64,000 nucleotides of DNA from NCBI GenBank assembly GCA_030522415.1, contig CM060107.1, forward strand, positions 3,212,847 to 3,276,846, written 5' to 3'. The position numbers and the translations under genes were made by a program. The stretch is from Channallabes apus. Lineage: Eukaryota; Chordata; Actinopteri; Siluriformes; Clariidae. Below the pieces are notes generated by a model that saw nothing but the letters and a program-made list of their open reading frames with translations, searched no databases and was not told the DNA's origin. Of the stretch, positions 10,849 through 23,522 are shown in pieces (position 1 is the first letter of the stretch; each line of letters starts with the position of its first letter).

Positions 10849-13680
10849 TGCACACAATGTGACAGCTACAACCTGTCCTTGTGTTACTGTCTCTATGGCT
10901 GCTGGATATCTGGAATTTCTTTTGGGATTAACGAAGTCTGTCTGTCTGTCTATCTATAGGAATGGCCATAAAAAGCCTCGGGCCTCACTACACCCATGTA
11001 CATGTTGTTTGCATTAGTGTGACTATTATGAAGCCCAACATCCCTCTGGAGGGCAGGAAGTTGAAAACAAAATGGACAAGATAGGTTAAAGTCCATTTTG
11101 CACTAGGTTAGATGATATTTGAGAATGATGCTCTGTTTAAACCAAATGAATGGGTTAAGGTATTAGACTACTGATTGGAAGGTTCAAACACCAGAAGCAT
11201 CAACTTGCCACTGTTGAGGACTTAACCCATAACCCTCCACTACTCCGATATATAATGAGATAAACTCTAATTCACTCTGAATAAAGGCATCTGCCAAATG
11301 CCAGGAAAGTAAATTTTTACAAAAGAACTGAAAGATGTGTCTGTTATCGAGGCGGTAGACATGAGTAACTACCTAGTCCTCACGACAGATTGTTTGCAAT
11401 GTGGAATTTATTCCTGCCCTTCTGCTCATACGGTGAGCTCCAATGATTTGTATGCCTTCAGTCACTCATCACTACAGACAGTAAAACTCAAATAGAACCA
11501 CGATAAAATACAACAGGGACAAAGAGGAAACTGACGCAGCAATCTAAGTAGAAGGTGAAAATAAACAGATACTGTACATTCCAAGGAACAGAATCTAACA
11601 TACTGTATGTGTGACATTTATCTCTCTACATATGATGCACAGAAACATGTTTAAACATGCACTTTTACAAACTACAGTTCCTGGCTTTTGTGTGTGCATG
11701 CGTGTTTATGCGGGCACATGCGTGTGCGTGACACATTTATTTATTTATTTATTTATTTATTATTTATTTATGTTATTTTATTATTTTTGGCCAAAATGTA
11801 TGGCCCTGACTGCATGTGTTACTATTCATGAAATAAGAAAAGTCATATTTGACCAGAATATATGTCGGCAGTGTGTGTGTGTGTGTGTGTGTGTGGGAGG
11901 GGGGGGGGTTAAGGTTGTCTTCCTTCACTCTTGTGATTACTGCCGATTACTACCGCTAAAGGCCAGTTAGCAAGTTAAATAAATTCATATTGTAGCTAAA
12001 ATAATTTGTCATATATTTAGATAAAATACTTGTGTGTTTGGTCTCTCACTTCTGACCAATAAAATTACCAAAAAAAAAAAAACTATATGAAAATAGTTTC
12101 CATGACGTTAAAATCGGAGGAGTCTGATGATGAGGCGAATCTTGTGTCCTTCAAGTAATAGTGTGTAATTCAGTCAGGACACAATGTAGAAACTAAGACA
12201 CAGACATGAGCAGACTGAGAAACACAGGTGTGATAAGGGAAGATACACATTAAACCAGTTTATCAGGCAGGTCTGACGTGCGCAGGTGTGAGACTGCGAC
12301 GGCTTTCACCTCTGATTGTTCAAAACTTCAGGTATTTATTCATTCCTCCATTTAAATTACTTAACATATGTTAATTTGATATGCTATTTTACTTTCTTCA
12401 TCTGACTGTTTAACTATTACTATTCTTTATAAATAAAGAATCTTGAATTTACACTTATTAAACAATTATTCATTGTTGGAATGTTGTAACGCATCATTCC
12501 TGTGTCAAGTCCTGAAGAAGAGAAATCGGGCTTTGAGTATCTGTAGTGAATTGTGTTTTGCTGTCTTTTCACTCATTTTCAGTCTCTGAGCTTTTTGCTG
12601 AGGTTTCTGAATGCTGTGCACACACACTCTGTTCTGTGCTGCCCAGATTGTCCCTCTCTCTCTCTCTCCTGCCAACACAAAGATAATGATGCAGACTCCC
12701 GCCTTATTTCTACCTGCTTAAAATCCCCATTGAATCAGCATACGTACTGTAACGCTGGCAACATGAACTAACAAAAATATATTTTTCTTAACCTTGAGTA
12801 ATAATGAAACAACACTTAGTTCTGTCTATCAAAGGAAGAAAACTGACTATTTAACCTGCAACTCAACACAGAACAAGTAGTTTTTTTTTTTTCGCAACAC
12901 AACTCAAAAATGAAATCTACCAAGGTTAATGAAAGAAAATAAGTTAGGAAGAGACTACTCAGGAGAAGAAGGAAGAAGTTAATGTGGTATATGTACAGTA
13001 TGTATATTGGTGTGCATTGATGTTGAAATCACTGCAAAAACAAAGTGGTTATGTTGGAGATGAACATGTTGTTAAACGAGTTTGGTTTAATATGCTTGTG
13101 ATAATAGACATCTATTTGACCTGCTTAGTAAACCGTGTGATGATGCTGAAATTGCGTGATTAGTATCATACATATGTATCAACACAGTGATGAACTCGTG
13201 TCAGGCCTATAAGGCTAAAATGAAAGGAGAATGTGTCCAGCTCTGATTATAACTTTTGATGCAACTAGAGTTGTGAGCTCTTGTGGGCTCAGATAGTTTC
13301 GTGGGCTTTTTATCCTCCTTAAGTAAGAATAATCTCTAATATATGGGTCATTTATTTCAAATCTGTTTTGGCTTCAGTAAGAAACACCTCAATACTGATG
13401 AGGTTGCGCTTGAGAGACATGTGAGAAGACCTGTCAGGGTTCAGGATATGAGTATCCACCCAGTGTTAATGACCAGATTTTGGTATAAAATACCTGCAAC
13501 CTTATTTAGTGTAGATCTCAGTGTTCAAAACTCTGTTTATTTTTTTTATGGTCATTCCCTCCATATCACTAATGATCAAGTGTAAATAGTGATAGATACA
13601 GTAGTGTGTTTAAATTCTTAACTTTGTACTGTCCAAATTTCCCACTTGTGGGACTAATAAAGGTTTATCTTATCTTATGC
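10849..13680. other. Repeat remnants and unassigned sequence
   Basis: Holds a worn SINE copy (11150-11310, + strand), an (ATTT)n tract at about 11738-11775, a (GT)n-G run at about 11869-11908, and at about 13630-13675 a LINE-like 3' tail ('gggactaataaaggtttatcttatctta'). The open frame at 13343-13585 ends just before that tail and has no domain I recognise. No gene is supported. Confidence 0.6.
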
Positions 13681-14263
13681 TTGCATTTGATCCCCAGGAA
13701 AACCGTATTTGATGGAGTAACCTTTGTTGGCGAGCACAGAGGTGAGACATTTCTCATAGTTGGTTACCATGTTTGCACACTGTAAATTCCAATTGCTTTG
13801 CTGACTCGCATATAAATAGTAAACTTTACTCAAAAAATTCAAACTATACATCTTACAAGGTTTTGTTGAGTAACACTTACTTGCAGGGTGAGTAAAACAA
13901 TTTACTTAATAGTTTTAGTGATGCTTACTTGCAACACATAAGTAGCAACAAATAAAGCAATGACGTTATTGTACCAGTGAGAGGCAGCAGCGAGCCCAAG
14001 AATAATGAAGAAGTAAAAAAAGCGGGGGAAGAAGAAGCAAGAAGCAAGAGAGCATGCGTAGTAGAATTTGTGCGTGCTCAGCTCGTGAACGGGTGAATTG
14101 GCGCCAATTTTCTGATGTTGAAAGAAGCAGCAGGAAGTTTTTAACATCTGAAGCTTCATTACGGTTTTAAGTTACATGTTAGGTTAAAATGTGTAAGAAT
14201 AGTGATGATTTGGGTCAGATTTCAATTGTTCCTGACAGTGGATATATATTCTCAGTGTTTTAT

Positions 14264-14745
14264 ACTGTAGTGTGGGCGGGGCGGCGGCTGACGACCATCA
14301 TGGTTTGCGGGGTTTTTGCTTTTTACCCTTTTCAGGACAGTTGTTTGGGTTAGTGGCTTCGGCCAAGTTGGATGTATTAAGATACGCATGTATGTGACCT
14401 GTTGAATGTGTCCCTGTTCATGCTAAGGCTGAATTGGATTTGGTTCCTATGCTATACAGTGGCTGTGTGGTGAATAAACTTCTCCCAGCCATTAAGCTTA
14501 CTTATTATCTCCAAGTGGAGATGAGTGAGCTTGGTTGCTGCTCAATGCAATGGCTAGGAGTATTTTATTAGGTCTCAGCACTGTATAGCATGAGCAGCAC
14601 CTTCACTGAGATAACACACACAAACACGGCTGAAGCCATTAACCCAAACACCTTTCTCCAACACGGTGGACACATAGAGAACCCCCGCAAGGCATGATGG
14701 TCGTCAGCCACCGCCCCGCCCATGCCACAATGTAATAAACAATTG
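14264..14745. mobile_element. MITE-like element with about 45-bp terminal inverted repeats
   Basis: The left end (GTGGGCGGGGCGGCGGCTGA..., 14270-14318) and the right end (inverse at about 14685-14733) match with few differences, including a shared GACGACCATCATG. There is no coding capacity. The ends may abut TA. Sequence on both sides (13820-13920, 14755-15000) carries repeated 'aagtaa/ttactt' and two copies of 'caatcggtttcctcactttttc' (14791 and 14968 regions), probably parts of another old repeat. Confidence 0.65.
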
Positions 14746-15009
14746 ATGAACTTAAGTTATTCGAGTAATGTTTACTTGGCTTTTTTAAGACAATCGGTTT
14801 CCTCACTTTTTCCTAGTAATGTGAACACTAATAGAAAGTTAACTCAAATAATGATTTTAAGTCAACAGTACTTAAGTATACTTGATTAACAAGTTGTCCC
14901 TACAAATTGTGTTACGTTATGCCAACTAAACATTAATACTCTACTTTACTTGGAAATTTTAAGGCAATCGGTTTCCTCACTTTTTCTAAGTAAAGTCAAC
15001 TTATTACTT

Positions 15010-16058
15010 TTTTACAGATCTTCTCTAAATCCTTAAGGTCTCTTGGCAGCTTGAAGTTTCCCACAATAAATTCACTCCATGACCTTAATGTGTTTCTTCT
15101 TGAGCTAATCCTTTGTTGCCTTGATTGTATATTTTGAGTGATTGTCATGCTGGAAGACATGTCCATGACCCATCTTCAGGAGGTTCTCATCCAAGATTTT
15201 GCTATTATTATCAGAGCAACAGCACCAAAGCATGATGTTTACACCTTTGTGCTTGGCAGATGGTATAATGAGAGTCATAGTCAGCGTTTTCCTCTTTCCG
15301 AACAAGTGCTCAATTTTGGTTTCATCTGACCACAGCATTTTCTCACAATCCTTCTCTATTCATTGGCAAACTTCCGATGGACCTGTACATGTACATGTAC
15401 CTTCTTGAGTAGCAGGACATTGCAGCGCTGAAGGATTTCAGTCCTTGAGAACATTCAGAAGCTCCTACAAGCACAAGCTGTAATTCTGGGATGATCCCTC
15501 ATGTTTCTCATGATCATCCTTATCTCATGGGGCAAAATCTAGCATGGAGTTCCACACCGAGGGTGATTGAGGGTTAATATGTATTTCTTCAAATAATCAC
15601 TCCAGCAGTTGTCTCCTTCTCACCAAGTTCCTAGCTGATGGTCTTGTAGACCATTCCAGTATTGTGCAGCTCTACAGTCTTGTCCCTGATGTCCTTTGAC
15701 AGCTCTTTTGTATTGCCAGTAGTGGTGAGGTTGAATGGAAGATAGAGATTTTGTGGACAGGTGGCTTTTATACACATACAGTAATGAGTTGTTAGAAGCA
15801 CCTTCTTAAATTAATCTGTGTACCACATGAGCACACAACCCGTCTGTGGGAGCCAGATTATTGTTGGTTGGTAGGGTAGTAAATATTTATTTACCTCACT
15901 GAAATTTAACTAAATTTATAACATTTATACTCTATAAAGTGTTTTTTTCTGGATTTTGGTTGCTATGTCTATATAAACCTACTGTATGATAAAAATGATA
16001 GACCATTCATTTATTTGATAGTGGGCAAACATACAAATAATTATTTTCCCCACTGTAT
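15010..16058 (-). mobile_element. Tc1/mariner remnant with decayed transposase (minus strand)
   Basis: Read on the minus strand, the region carries the Tc1 transposase signature with WSDETKIE and NIMLW (the first acidic catalytic site and following strand) near 15220-15340. The surrounding frame is broken by stops and shifts. The right end 'aattattttccccactgta' looks like a Tc1 terminus. The other end is missing. Not a host gene. Confidence 0.8.
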
Positions 16059-16759
16059 ACGATCTGAGCGATTTTATCAGTGTGAGAGAGGCTGTTTTGA
16101 GCATTTCATTAACTGCCACTATGTCTTAAGACTTTTGTCCAAGAATAGTAACAGGAAAGGCAGTACAGTAAGTGACAGACCTGAAATAACTTGGTAATGT
16201 GAGAAGTACAGTAAGTGGAGACAAAGCAGACGTCTACACTGCATTCTTCTACTGACAGGTGCTTATTACCACAGTTACTATAGTACATTATCTGTATAAC
16301 AACTGAAGCTGCGGTTCAGCCCGTTTCTATTTAAATACTTTGTCTTGTATCTTTAAATAAACCAGTCTGACATGTTTTTCAGGATTATAGGAGTCATGTT
16401 GACTCTTAAGTGAACACTACAAGTTGATATTATACTTTGATTTGACAAATTCTACCCTTATCGGAAATCAGATATATTTCATGTTTGTTATGTGAATAAT
16501 ATGAAAGTAAACACGACTCACATAATGAAAATTACGCATGATGAAAAAAAGTAAGAGAATTTACACAGGCACTACATACATTATGTGCTTGTCTGAAAAC
16601 ACAGCATGTTGTTGTGTGTGAATCTCTTTGATTAAGCATGTGACTTCTTCCTTGGGTTGGAACAGGAAGTACAGTAATGCTGAGGACCAGTGACGGGCAG
16701 AAACTCCTGCCGCTAGGACTACACTCTTACTCGTTTATGGCAGTTTTTCTTTTTTAAAG
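16050..16759 (+). promoter_or_regulatory. Upstream region and probable 5' noncoding exon of gene B
   Basis: The segment is duplicated at 36120-36920, ahead of copy E. A probable noncoding first exon ends at 16759 with a good donor (AAAG|GTAAGA). In copy E the same site is changed to AAAG|TTAAGT. The transcription start is not visible. Conservation between the two copies through this region suggests the promoter was part of the duplicated unit. Confidence 0.5.
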
Positions 16760-17310
16760 GTAAGACCTGATTTCTTATAGCCTTCATATTTCTACTAGAT
16801 AAAGGAGATAAAGAAGAGAACTTTAGACTAAAGACTTTGAGACTTTTGAGCTGATGTTCAAACCATCAAAGTGCATCAAATTAATCTGATCACTGGTTCA
16901 CAGAACCATTCTGGTCTGAACATAACATGGCAGTGAATGTATTTATTTGTAAAGCTACATCTTATGCATACCCCGAGCATTTTCAGACAAGTGATGTCCC
17001 TTTTGACCTTGGAAGATACAAATACTGTATAAGAAACTTGCCTCATACTAAAGAAGCTAGTTGGATGAGTATGTCAACTGGACTTCTTTCGTGTTAAGTA
17101 GAAACATTTCATTAAAGTGTGCTGCTTTCTGGTGGAATGATATCACTATGAATGAAAGAATGAATGAATAAATGAATGAGCATACTGTACATATAGTACT
17201 ATTGATAATAAGAGGTACCAGAAAAAGTCACGTGATTAGTATTAATAAAAATGTGTATGTTCTTGTTTGTTTTAGGAAAATCTGCACACAGAACCCCTGA
17301 GGCTCATGAC

Positions 17311-19594
17311 ATGATGACTTCCTACCTTTATGTTTCTGTCCTGTGCTTCACTGCGTTTCTGGGTGAGTTTTTTTTTATCAAATAAAACAAAAATGATAAC
17401 CTAATACAAGTCCATTGTTTATATGCTAAAATACAATGTTTTTAATTAATTTGTTTCCCAGATATTTCCTCTGCATTCTTTCTGGCGACTATCTCTGCCC
17501 AAGTAGGAGAGACAGCCATCCTGCCGTGTCAACTGAGTAGCATGCAGGGCCGAGCTGTACATATTATGTGGCAAAGAAAATCCCAGACAGTGTTTGAGAG
17601 AATAGGCAAGGGGTCATATGAGGATGAAGGCTACATGGGTCGTGTGGCGGTTTCTGAGGAAAATCTCCGGAAGGGAAACTGTTCCCTGGTGCTGAAGAAA
17701 GTGAAAATATCTGATGCTGCTGTCTATGAGAGCTTCCATTTCATAACCATGAGAAGGACATCTGCTAATATTATCATCAGCTCGGTTAAGCTCAGAGTAA
17801 TTGGTGAGTGATCGATCTATTATCTATTTATCTAGGGAAATAGAAAAAGAAGTGAGCTCATTATATGGAATTAATCTGTTGATAAAAAGGTTCAGTATTT
17901 CCCTAATCTACTGTAGAGTTGCGTGGTTTAATTGATTATGGAATCTAACTTTTGTTGATTCAATTTTCAATTCACAATCAATCCAATGTTTTTAATTTTT
18001 TAGGTAACGTTCTAAATAGTTATTAGTCAAAAAAAAAAACTTCTTAAATCATCCAAAAATATTCTAATTTTCTGTGATTAGTCATTCTTCTTTTGATTTT
18101 ATGAATGCATGAGGCAATACTGCCACCTACTGAACAGGAGAACCAGAAGGTTGACAGGAAACAAAGATTAAATCTTTGTATGTGACACTGAAACACACAA
18201 CAACAGCATAATGTTCACACTAGCAAGTCTTGTGTTGCCTGTTGGTTCTCAAACCTCTTGTTTTGTCTGTAGTTTGTCTTGTAGTTGTTGTTGTGTAGGG
18301 ACCGGTACTGTTCTCACATGTGGGTGTGACATTCTTGATCCTATCCATCATTGTCACTCCCAAAGAGAACCACAACATCTTCAGCTCTGCTACCTCTAGC
18401 TCTGCCTCCTGTCTTTGTGTTTTTGGGATCATCGTCATGCTGAAAGACGCAGCCACGTTTCATCTTCAATGCCCTTGCTGATGGAAGGAGGTTTTCACTC
18501 AAAATCGATACATGGCCCCATTCATTCTTTCTTTTACACGGATCAGTCGTCCTGGTCCCTTTGCAGAAAAATAGTCCCAAAGCATGATGTTTCCACCCCC
18601 ATGCTTCACAGTAGAGATGGTGTTCTTTGAATGCTTTAACTCAGCATTCTTTCTGCTCCAAAAACGAAGTTTTATTTTGGTTTCATCTGACCATATGACA
18701 TTCTTCCAATCCTCTTCTGGGTCATCCAAATGCTTTCTAGCAAACTTCAGATGGGTCTGGACATGTACTGACTTAAGCAGAGGGACACGTCTGGCTCTGC
18801 AGGATTTAAGTCCCTGGTATCGCAGTGTGTTCCTGATGGTAGCCTTTGTTACTTTGGCCCCAGCTCTCTGCAGGTCATTCACTAGGTCCCCCGTGTGGTT
18901 CTGGGATTTTTGCTCACAGGTCTTGTGATCTTTTTGACCCCACAGGGTGAGATCTTTCATGGAGCACCAGGGAGGTTATAGGTTAATCGAGGGAGATTAT
19001 CAGTGGTCTTGTACATCTTCCATTTTCTAATAATTGCTCCCACAGTTGATTTCTTCACACCGAGCTACTTACCTACTGCAGATTCAGTCTCCCAGCCTGG
19101 TGCAGGTCTACAGTTTAGTTTCTGGTGTCCTTTGACAGCTCTTTGGTCTCGGCCATAGTGGAGTTTGGAGTGTGACTGTTTGAGGTTGTGGACACGTGAC
19201 TTTAAATACTGATAAAAGATGCCATTAATACAGGTAACGAGTGGAGGACAGAGGAGCCTCTTAAAGAAAAAGTTACAGGTCTGTGAGAGCCAGAAATCTT
19301 GCTTGTTTGTAGGTGACCAAATACTTATTTTACAACATAATTTGCAAATAAATTATAAAAAAATTCTACAATGTGATTTTCTGGATTTTTTTCCTTATTT
19401 TTGCTCTCACAGTTGAGGTTCACCTATGATGAAAATTACAGGCCTCTCTCATCTTTTTAAGTAGGAGAACTTGCACAATTGTGGCTGACTAAATACTGGA
19501 TAAAATTTAACAATTTCCCTCTGGGATTAATAAAGTTCTTGGAATCTTGAATCTAGACTTTGTTGCCCCACTGTGGCATTTGTTACACACACAG

Positions 19595-19625
<31 letters not shown>

Positions 19626-20095
19626 CAGTATACATAATCTCAAGAAGGTTTTAAATATACTTTCTATTTCCTTTTTCACCTTTTCAAGATAACACAGAAG
19701 AAGTGTCATATATAAAAGAAAAGTGGCCTTTCTTAGGTAAGTGTAATTTGTTTTGCTTTAATGTACATTAATTTCAAATGTGATTCTACTGTATAAGTAA
19801 TATGTGAAAACACACTAAAACACATTAACAACATGTACAAGAACAATCATACATTAAAACTAATTAATCATCAGTTCATGTTAGACATGTTTCCATTAAT
19901 TAATGGAAAACTAGAATTTTTTATTAAACCAAGACTTCATGATTTCATTCCAATGAAAGTGTCATATTAAACAATGTACTTTTCTGTGTCTCTTTAGATA
20001 AACCCGTAGTGAGCAGTCCTTACCCAGTGATCGTAGCCTTTCCTCTCCTCTCATGGTTCTTTGTCTATCTCTTCTGTAAGAAAATATATTTTTGA
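17311..20095 (+). CDS. Gene B: single V-domain Ig-superfamily membrane receptor
   Basis: Four coding exons with phase-1 junctions: 17311-17362 (signal peptide, [17 protein letters not shown]), 17462-17803 (V domain), 19689-19736 (stalk) and 19998-20095 (membrane segment and stop), 179 residues in all. The V domain has the B-strand Cys (AILPC), the C-strand Trp (IMWQRK) and the DAAVY motif. The F-strand Cys is replaced by Ser (VYES) and a Cys sits in the E strand (GNCSLVL). The last exon gives a hydrophobic helix ([17 protein letters not shown]) and a short basic tail (CKKIYF) with no tyrosine signalling motif. A GTAAGA donor-like site within the last exon could allow a longer tail. The first intron of the stalk contains a Tc1 remnant. 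The family is not one I can name with certainty; it is fish-type V-set receptor-like. Ligand unknown. Confidence 0.8.
18360..19575 (-). mobile_element. Tc1-like transposon remnant inside an intron of gene B (minus strand)
   Basis: The minus-strand frame 18499-18960 encodes a Tc1 transposase middle part: an HTH-type stretch ([14 protein letters not shown]), [20 protein letters not shown] and NIMLWDY. The N- and C-terminal parts are degraded. The outer end reads 'tttgttgccccactgt' near 19560-19575. Within it, 19510-19556 looks like a LINE 3' tail (tccctctgggattaataaagt). It lies between the V exon and the stalk exon of gene B, opposite in orientation. An (AC)n tract follows at about 19590-19619. 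Confidence 0.85.
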
Positions 20096-20508
20096 CTGGA
20101 AACTTAAGAGTTTCCTCATGTGGTCACTCCATCATGGAAAAGTCTGAAGATATTACACTTTTATGTGGTGTACCAGTTAAAATCATTGATTCTGAAACTG
20201 AGAGGAAAGTGAGGAAGCTCCAGCCAGTGCTTCTGGCTTTCCTTGGATGGATGATGTCTACAGACGCATCAGGGACATTTTATTGGCAGTCATCTTCAGT
20301 AGTTTGGCGGAGGATCTTTATGCTGCTGGTCTGACATAAACGTGTCTGACTGTAATTTGCTAATGAAGTGCTATAAACATGGACCAACAGATCGGGACAT
20401 GAAGGAATTCATCTTGTTTCAGGAGAGAGGCACAATCCATCTCCATACACCAAACTGGATCCTTAATGCTGCATTCCATGGTTTCCAAAGTGGAAAAAGA
20501 AGCACCTG

Positions 20509-21584
20509 GGGCCTCATGTACAAAGACTTGCGTTGAATTTATACTAAAACATTGCGTGCGGACAAAGCTGTAAATGTGCGTACGCACTAAAAAAATCTGA
20601 TGTATGAAACACTGCGTACGTGGAATATTCTCTTTGTACATCCGAATTAACGTGAAATTGAGCGCACATGCACGAGCGCAAAACCCCTCCCTGCCTCCTC
20701 CCCCGTATAAATTTGGTAATGACTCCACTTTGGCAAAACCAAACGAAAAAGCAATGGCAAAAGCAAGCAAGAAGACTTTGACTGTGTTATTTGCAAGTTT
20801 GTCCCCCGGAATTAATAACAAAAAAAAAAAAACTTAGCTGGAATAATATCTTTAAATACATCACTCACCAAGAAGCCACCCATGGCGCACCCTGCCACCT
20901 TGGAGCCTCATCCCAGCCATGCTGTTTGTGAGGATGAATGAATCATGGGTTGACCCAGGCTACCTTGCCACAATATTTGTTAGGCGCATTTGAGCAGGGC
21001 CGGTTCTAGACCTGACCATATGGAGGGGGGGGGGGGCAGTGAGAAATTTGAAGGGGGCATCCTGGAATAGCACTGTTTTTTCTCCAGATCATGCAATGTG
21101 GCGAGCGGTCAGATCATGCAATGGGGCGGGGGGGTGTGCGCGCGGTCAGATCATGCAACCTGTTTGAGCATCACATATTATTTGCACATTTATTGAATGG
21201 AAATGTTTCCGATTCACGTATGCAAATTCGTCTTCAGATGGCGCCTTAATAGCAATGTGCATGCAGTCGATGGCTACGATTACATTAGGAAAACCGGCGA
21301 GCGCTGCAAATTGCGCTTTAATGTTTGGCTGGTCAACTGCATGGTATGGAAACCTTATATACCTGCTAGACATGCGGATGATCGCGTCCCATACAGCTGG
21401 CACTGCACGGCTCAAAAGACGACTAGCTTAACCCCGAGCGGTCTGCCGGTTCCCTTTGGTAAGAACCAGTTGCCAGGAAACCAAGCGTTGTCAGCACCTG
21501 TAAGGGTTAGTAAATCCGACCGTGAGCGTGAAAACTGGCGTAAGCAAAGTTTTTGTGCGTACGCAGCGTTGATACATGAGGCCC
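20509..21584 (-). mobile_element. PIF/Harbinger element with HARBI1-like transposase fragment
   Basis: Termini GGGCCTCATGTA (20509-20520) and its inverse (21573-21584), flanked by CTG on both sides (20506-20508, 21585-21587), the 3-bp target duplication of this superfamily. On the minus strand 21146-21415 encodes 89 residues with FPNVIVAIDCMHIAIKAPSE, the first catalytic Asp region of the Harbinger nuclease (AIDCTHI in relatives). The rest of the nuclease and the Myb-like partner are missing, so the copy cannot move by itself. It lies just after gene B. Confidence 0.88.
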
Positions 21585-21840
21585 CTGGTGGCTTGGTGAC
21601 TAACTAACTTGGGGATAACCTGGAAATAACTTTATTACAGATGTCATGTCTATGTTTAAATTTAATATGAAGTACTAAAAGGTGAAAAGAGTAACTATTA
21701 TAAAACAAACATAATGCTTAGACTTACCAACTGTTTGATGTATGCCGATATACAGGGACCACCCAGTACACAGAGTGTATATATATATATACTGTGTATA
21801 TATAATATGTAACTTTTTTTTAACATTGAATCAGGATACA

Positions 21841-22090
21841 TATATTGTTGTTGGTCTTTCATCTACTTCCGGCAAGGGGTCGCCACAGCGGAATATCCAG
21901 TCTGCACAACAATTTGGCACAGGTTTTACGCCGAATGCCCTTCCTGACACAACCCTCCCATTTTACCCGGGCTTGGGACCGGCACTGCGTCCAGTGGCTG
22001 GGGAGTTTGGTCACTGGCTGGGATTCGAGCCCAGGCCTTCCGCATGGCAGACGAAACACCTAACACTGAGCCACCAGTGCCCGCCCCCCT
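21841..22090 (-). mobile_element. tRNA-headed SINE (second family), minus orientation
   Basis: On the minus strand the head reads GGTGGCTCAGTGTTAGG (A box) and GGGTTCGAATCCCAG-like (B box), then a body ending near 'cccggcaaggggtcgccacagcgga'-like sequence. Other copies are at 56100-56302 (truncated and folded back) and 31967-32045 (head only). A (GT)n tract follows at about 22117-22139. Confidence 0.75.
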
Positions 22091-22259
22091 TATTTATATA
22101 TATTTTTTATTTGTGTTTGTGTGTGTGTGTGTGTGTGTAGGCCAGAGGGGAGGAGGAGGGAGGGGGCTATTGTGTAGGACAACATTCACAAGCACACACA
22201 TACACAAACACACACTAGCAGAAACTGGAAAATTATTTAATAAGGAACCTCCCTAATGA

Positions 22260-22935
22260 CACTTGCATGCCCACACAAGACGTCAAACACAGTAGAATGT
22301 CCTTTGTAGGGGACCAATGTGAGCCAGGGAAACCAAATCTCACAGGTCGTAGGGCCTTTGTGTTTGCCAGTCCCAGTGGTTTGGTGCTTAATTTTAAAGT
22401 CTACAGAAGTCAAAACACATTTCAAGACAAGCAGGTGGGGATTGGAAGAAATGCTGTTGTTTGCATGGCAGGGTCACTACCAGGGGTAGTTCACCTCTAT
22501 CAAAGTGCTTGATTGCTTAAAGGAAAAATGCTCTCCTGGCAACAGGAACTATTACTGTATGTAGAATCGAATCTTCATCTTTTTTATATCTGTATGTCTC
22601 AGAGATGATAGTCAGGAAACCCCCAAAGATTGCTATAACAAAATGGCTGGACAACAAGAAAGGTTCTTTGGCATCTTCCGTCCATGGAATAGAGCCTCAG
22701 GATATCTGCCCAAGATGGTTAACAAAAGACAAGTGCCATGTTACTGCATCTATACCTGTTGTTGTAACAGAGTTTAATGAAAACATGGGTGGGGTGGACC
22801 ACATGATCAGTTTCTATCCAATGTCAAGCTGCACAAGGAAATGGACTGTCCGCACCATCCCATGTTGCTTTGTTCTGGCTGCCACAAACAGTTGGATCGA
22901 GTACAGATCAGACCACCAGGCCTCTGGGAAACTGT
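22260..22935 (+). pseudogene. piggyBac-type transposase remnant
   Basis: 22267-22512 encodes a stretch like the central piggyBac transposase (FVGDQCEPGKP, SGLVLNFKVY, DKQVGIGRNAVV). 22605-22943 encodes [35 protein letters not shown] and RKWTVRTI...NSWIEYR, the conserved C-terminal block with the GGVD catalytic Asp. The two parts are in different frames, with junk between them, and no start or end of the gene is seen. Similar to PGBD4-like sequences. No TTAA-bounded termini were recognised. A piece of the 350-bp SINE follows at about 22940-22985. Confidence 0.8.
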
Positions 22936-23039
22936 GCCACTGAACCCACCAGCAGGGAGAACATGCAAACTCTGTGCACACAGAGTCGAGGTGGAAAATC
23001 AAACCCTCAGCCCTGGAGATGCCGACCGCTAGATTTATG

Positions 23040-23490
23040 AAGCTTGTAAAACCAACAGAATACAATGCACAGGTTTGGAAAGGAAACCCTGATCAGAAAG
23101 CCAATCAGAATTACCCATGCCCCAGTCTATGACTGACTGCTTTTGATGCACATTTGTCTCATTCTGCCAAATTAAGAAAGCTGAGAGAGAGATGGAGTTT
23201 GAGCTGGAGAGAATACAGTTTGCATACAGGCCAAATATTTCCACTCAAAACGTTACCACCATAGGTATTCCAAGACATTTTTATTCCTTTGAACTTATCC
23301 AAAGTTTTCAGAACTTATTCAAAACTTATCAGTTTTCCTGCTGTCATAACACATCAACCAAGGCTGCTCTTTATTTATACCTCACAACAACAACACATAT
23401 ATTAGGATGCTATTAATTTACTTTAGTTATACATGTAATACTGTCATGCCTAATAAACTGAACACCAAGCTCAATGACTCAATGAGTAGA

Positions 23491-23522
<32 letters not shown>

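Noticed and set aside
12553..12771. 72-residue ORF as a small gene
   Set aside because: Low-complexity Ser/Leu content over a CT tract, no domain and no splice or promoter context.
18499..18960. 153-residue minus-strand ORF as a host gene
   Set aside because: It is the middle of a Tc1 transposase in a degraded element.
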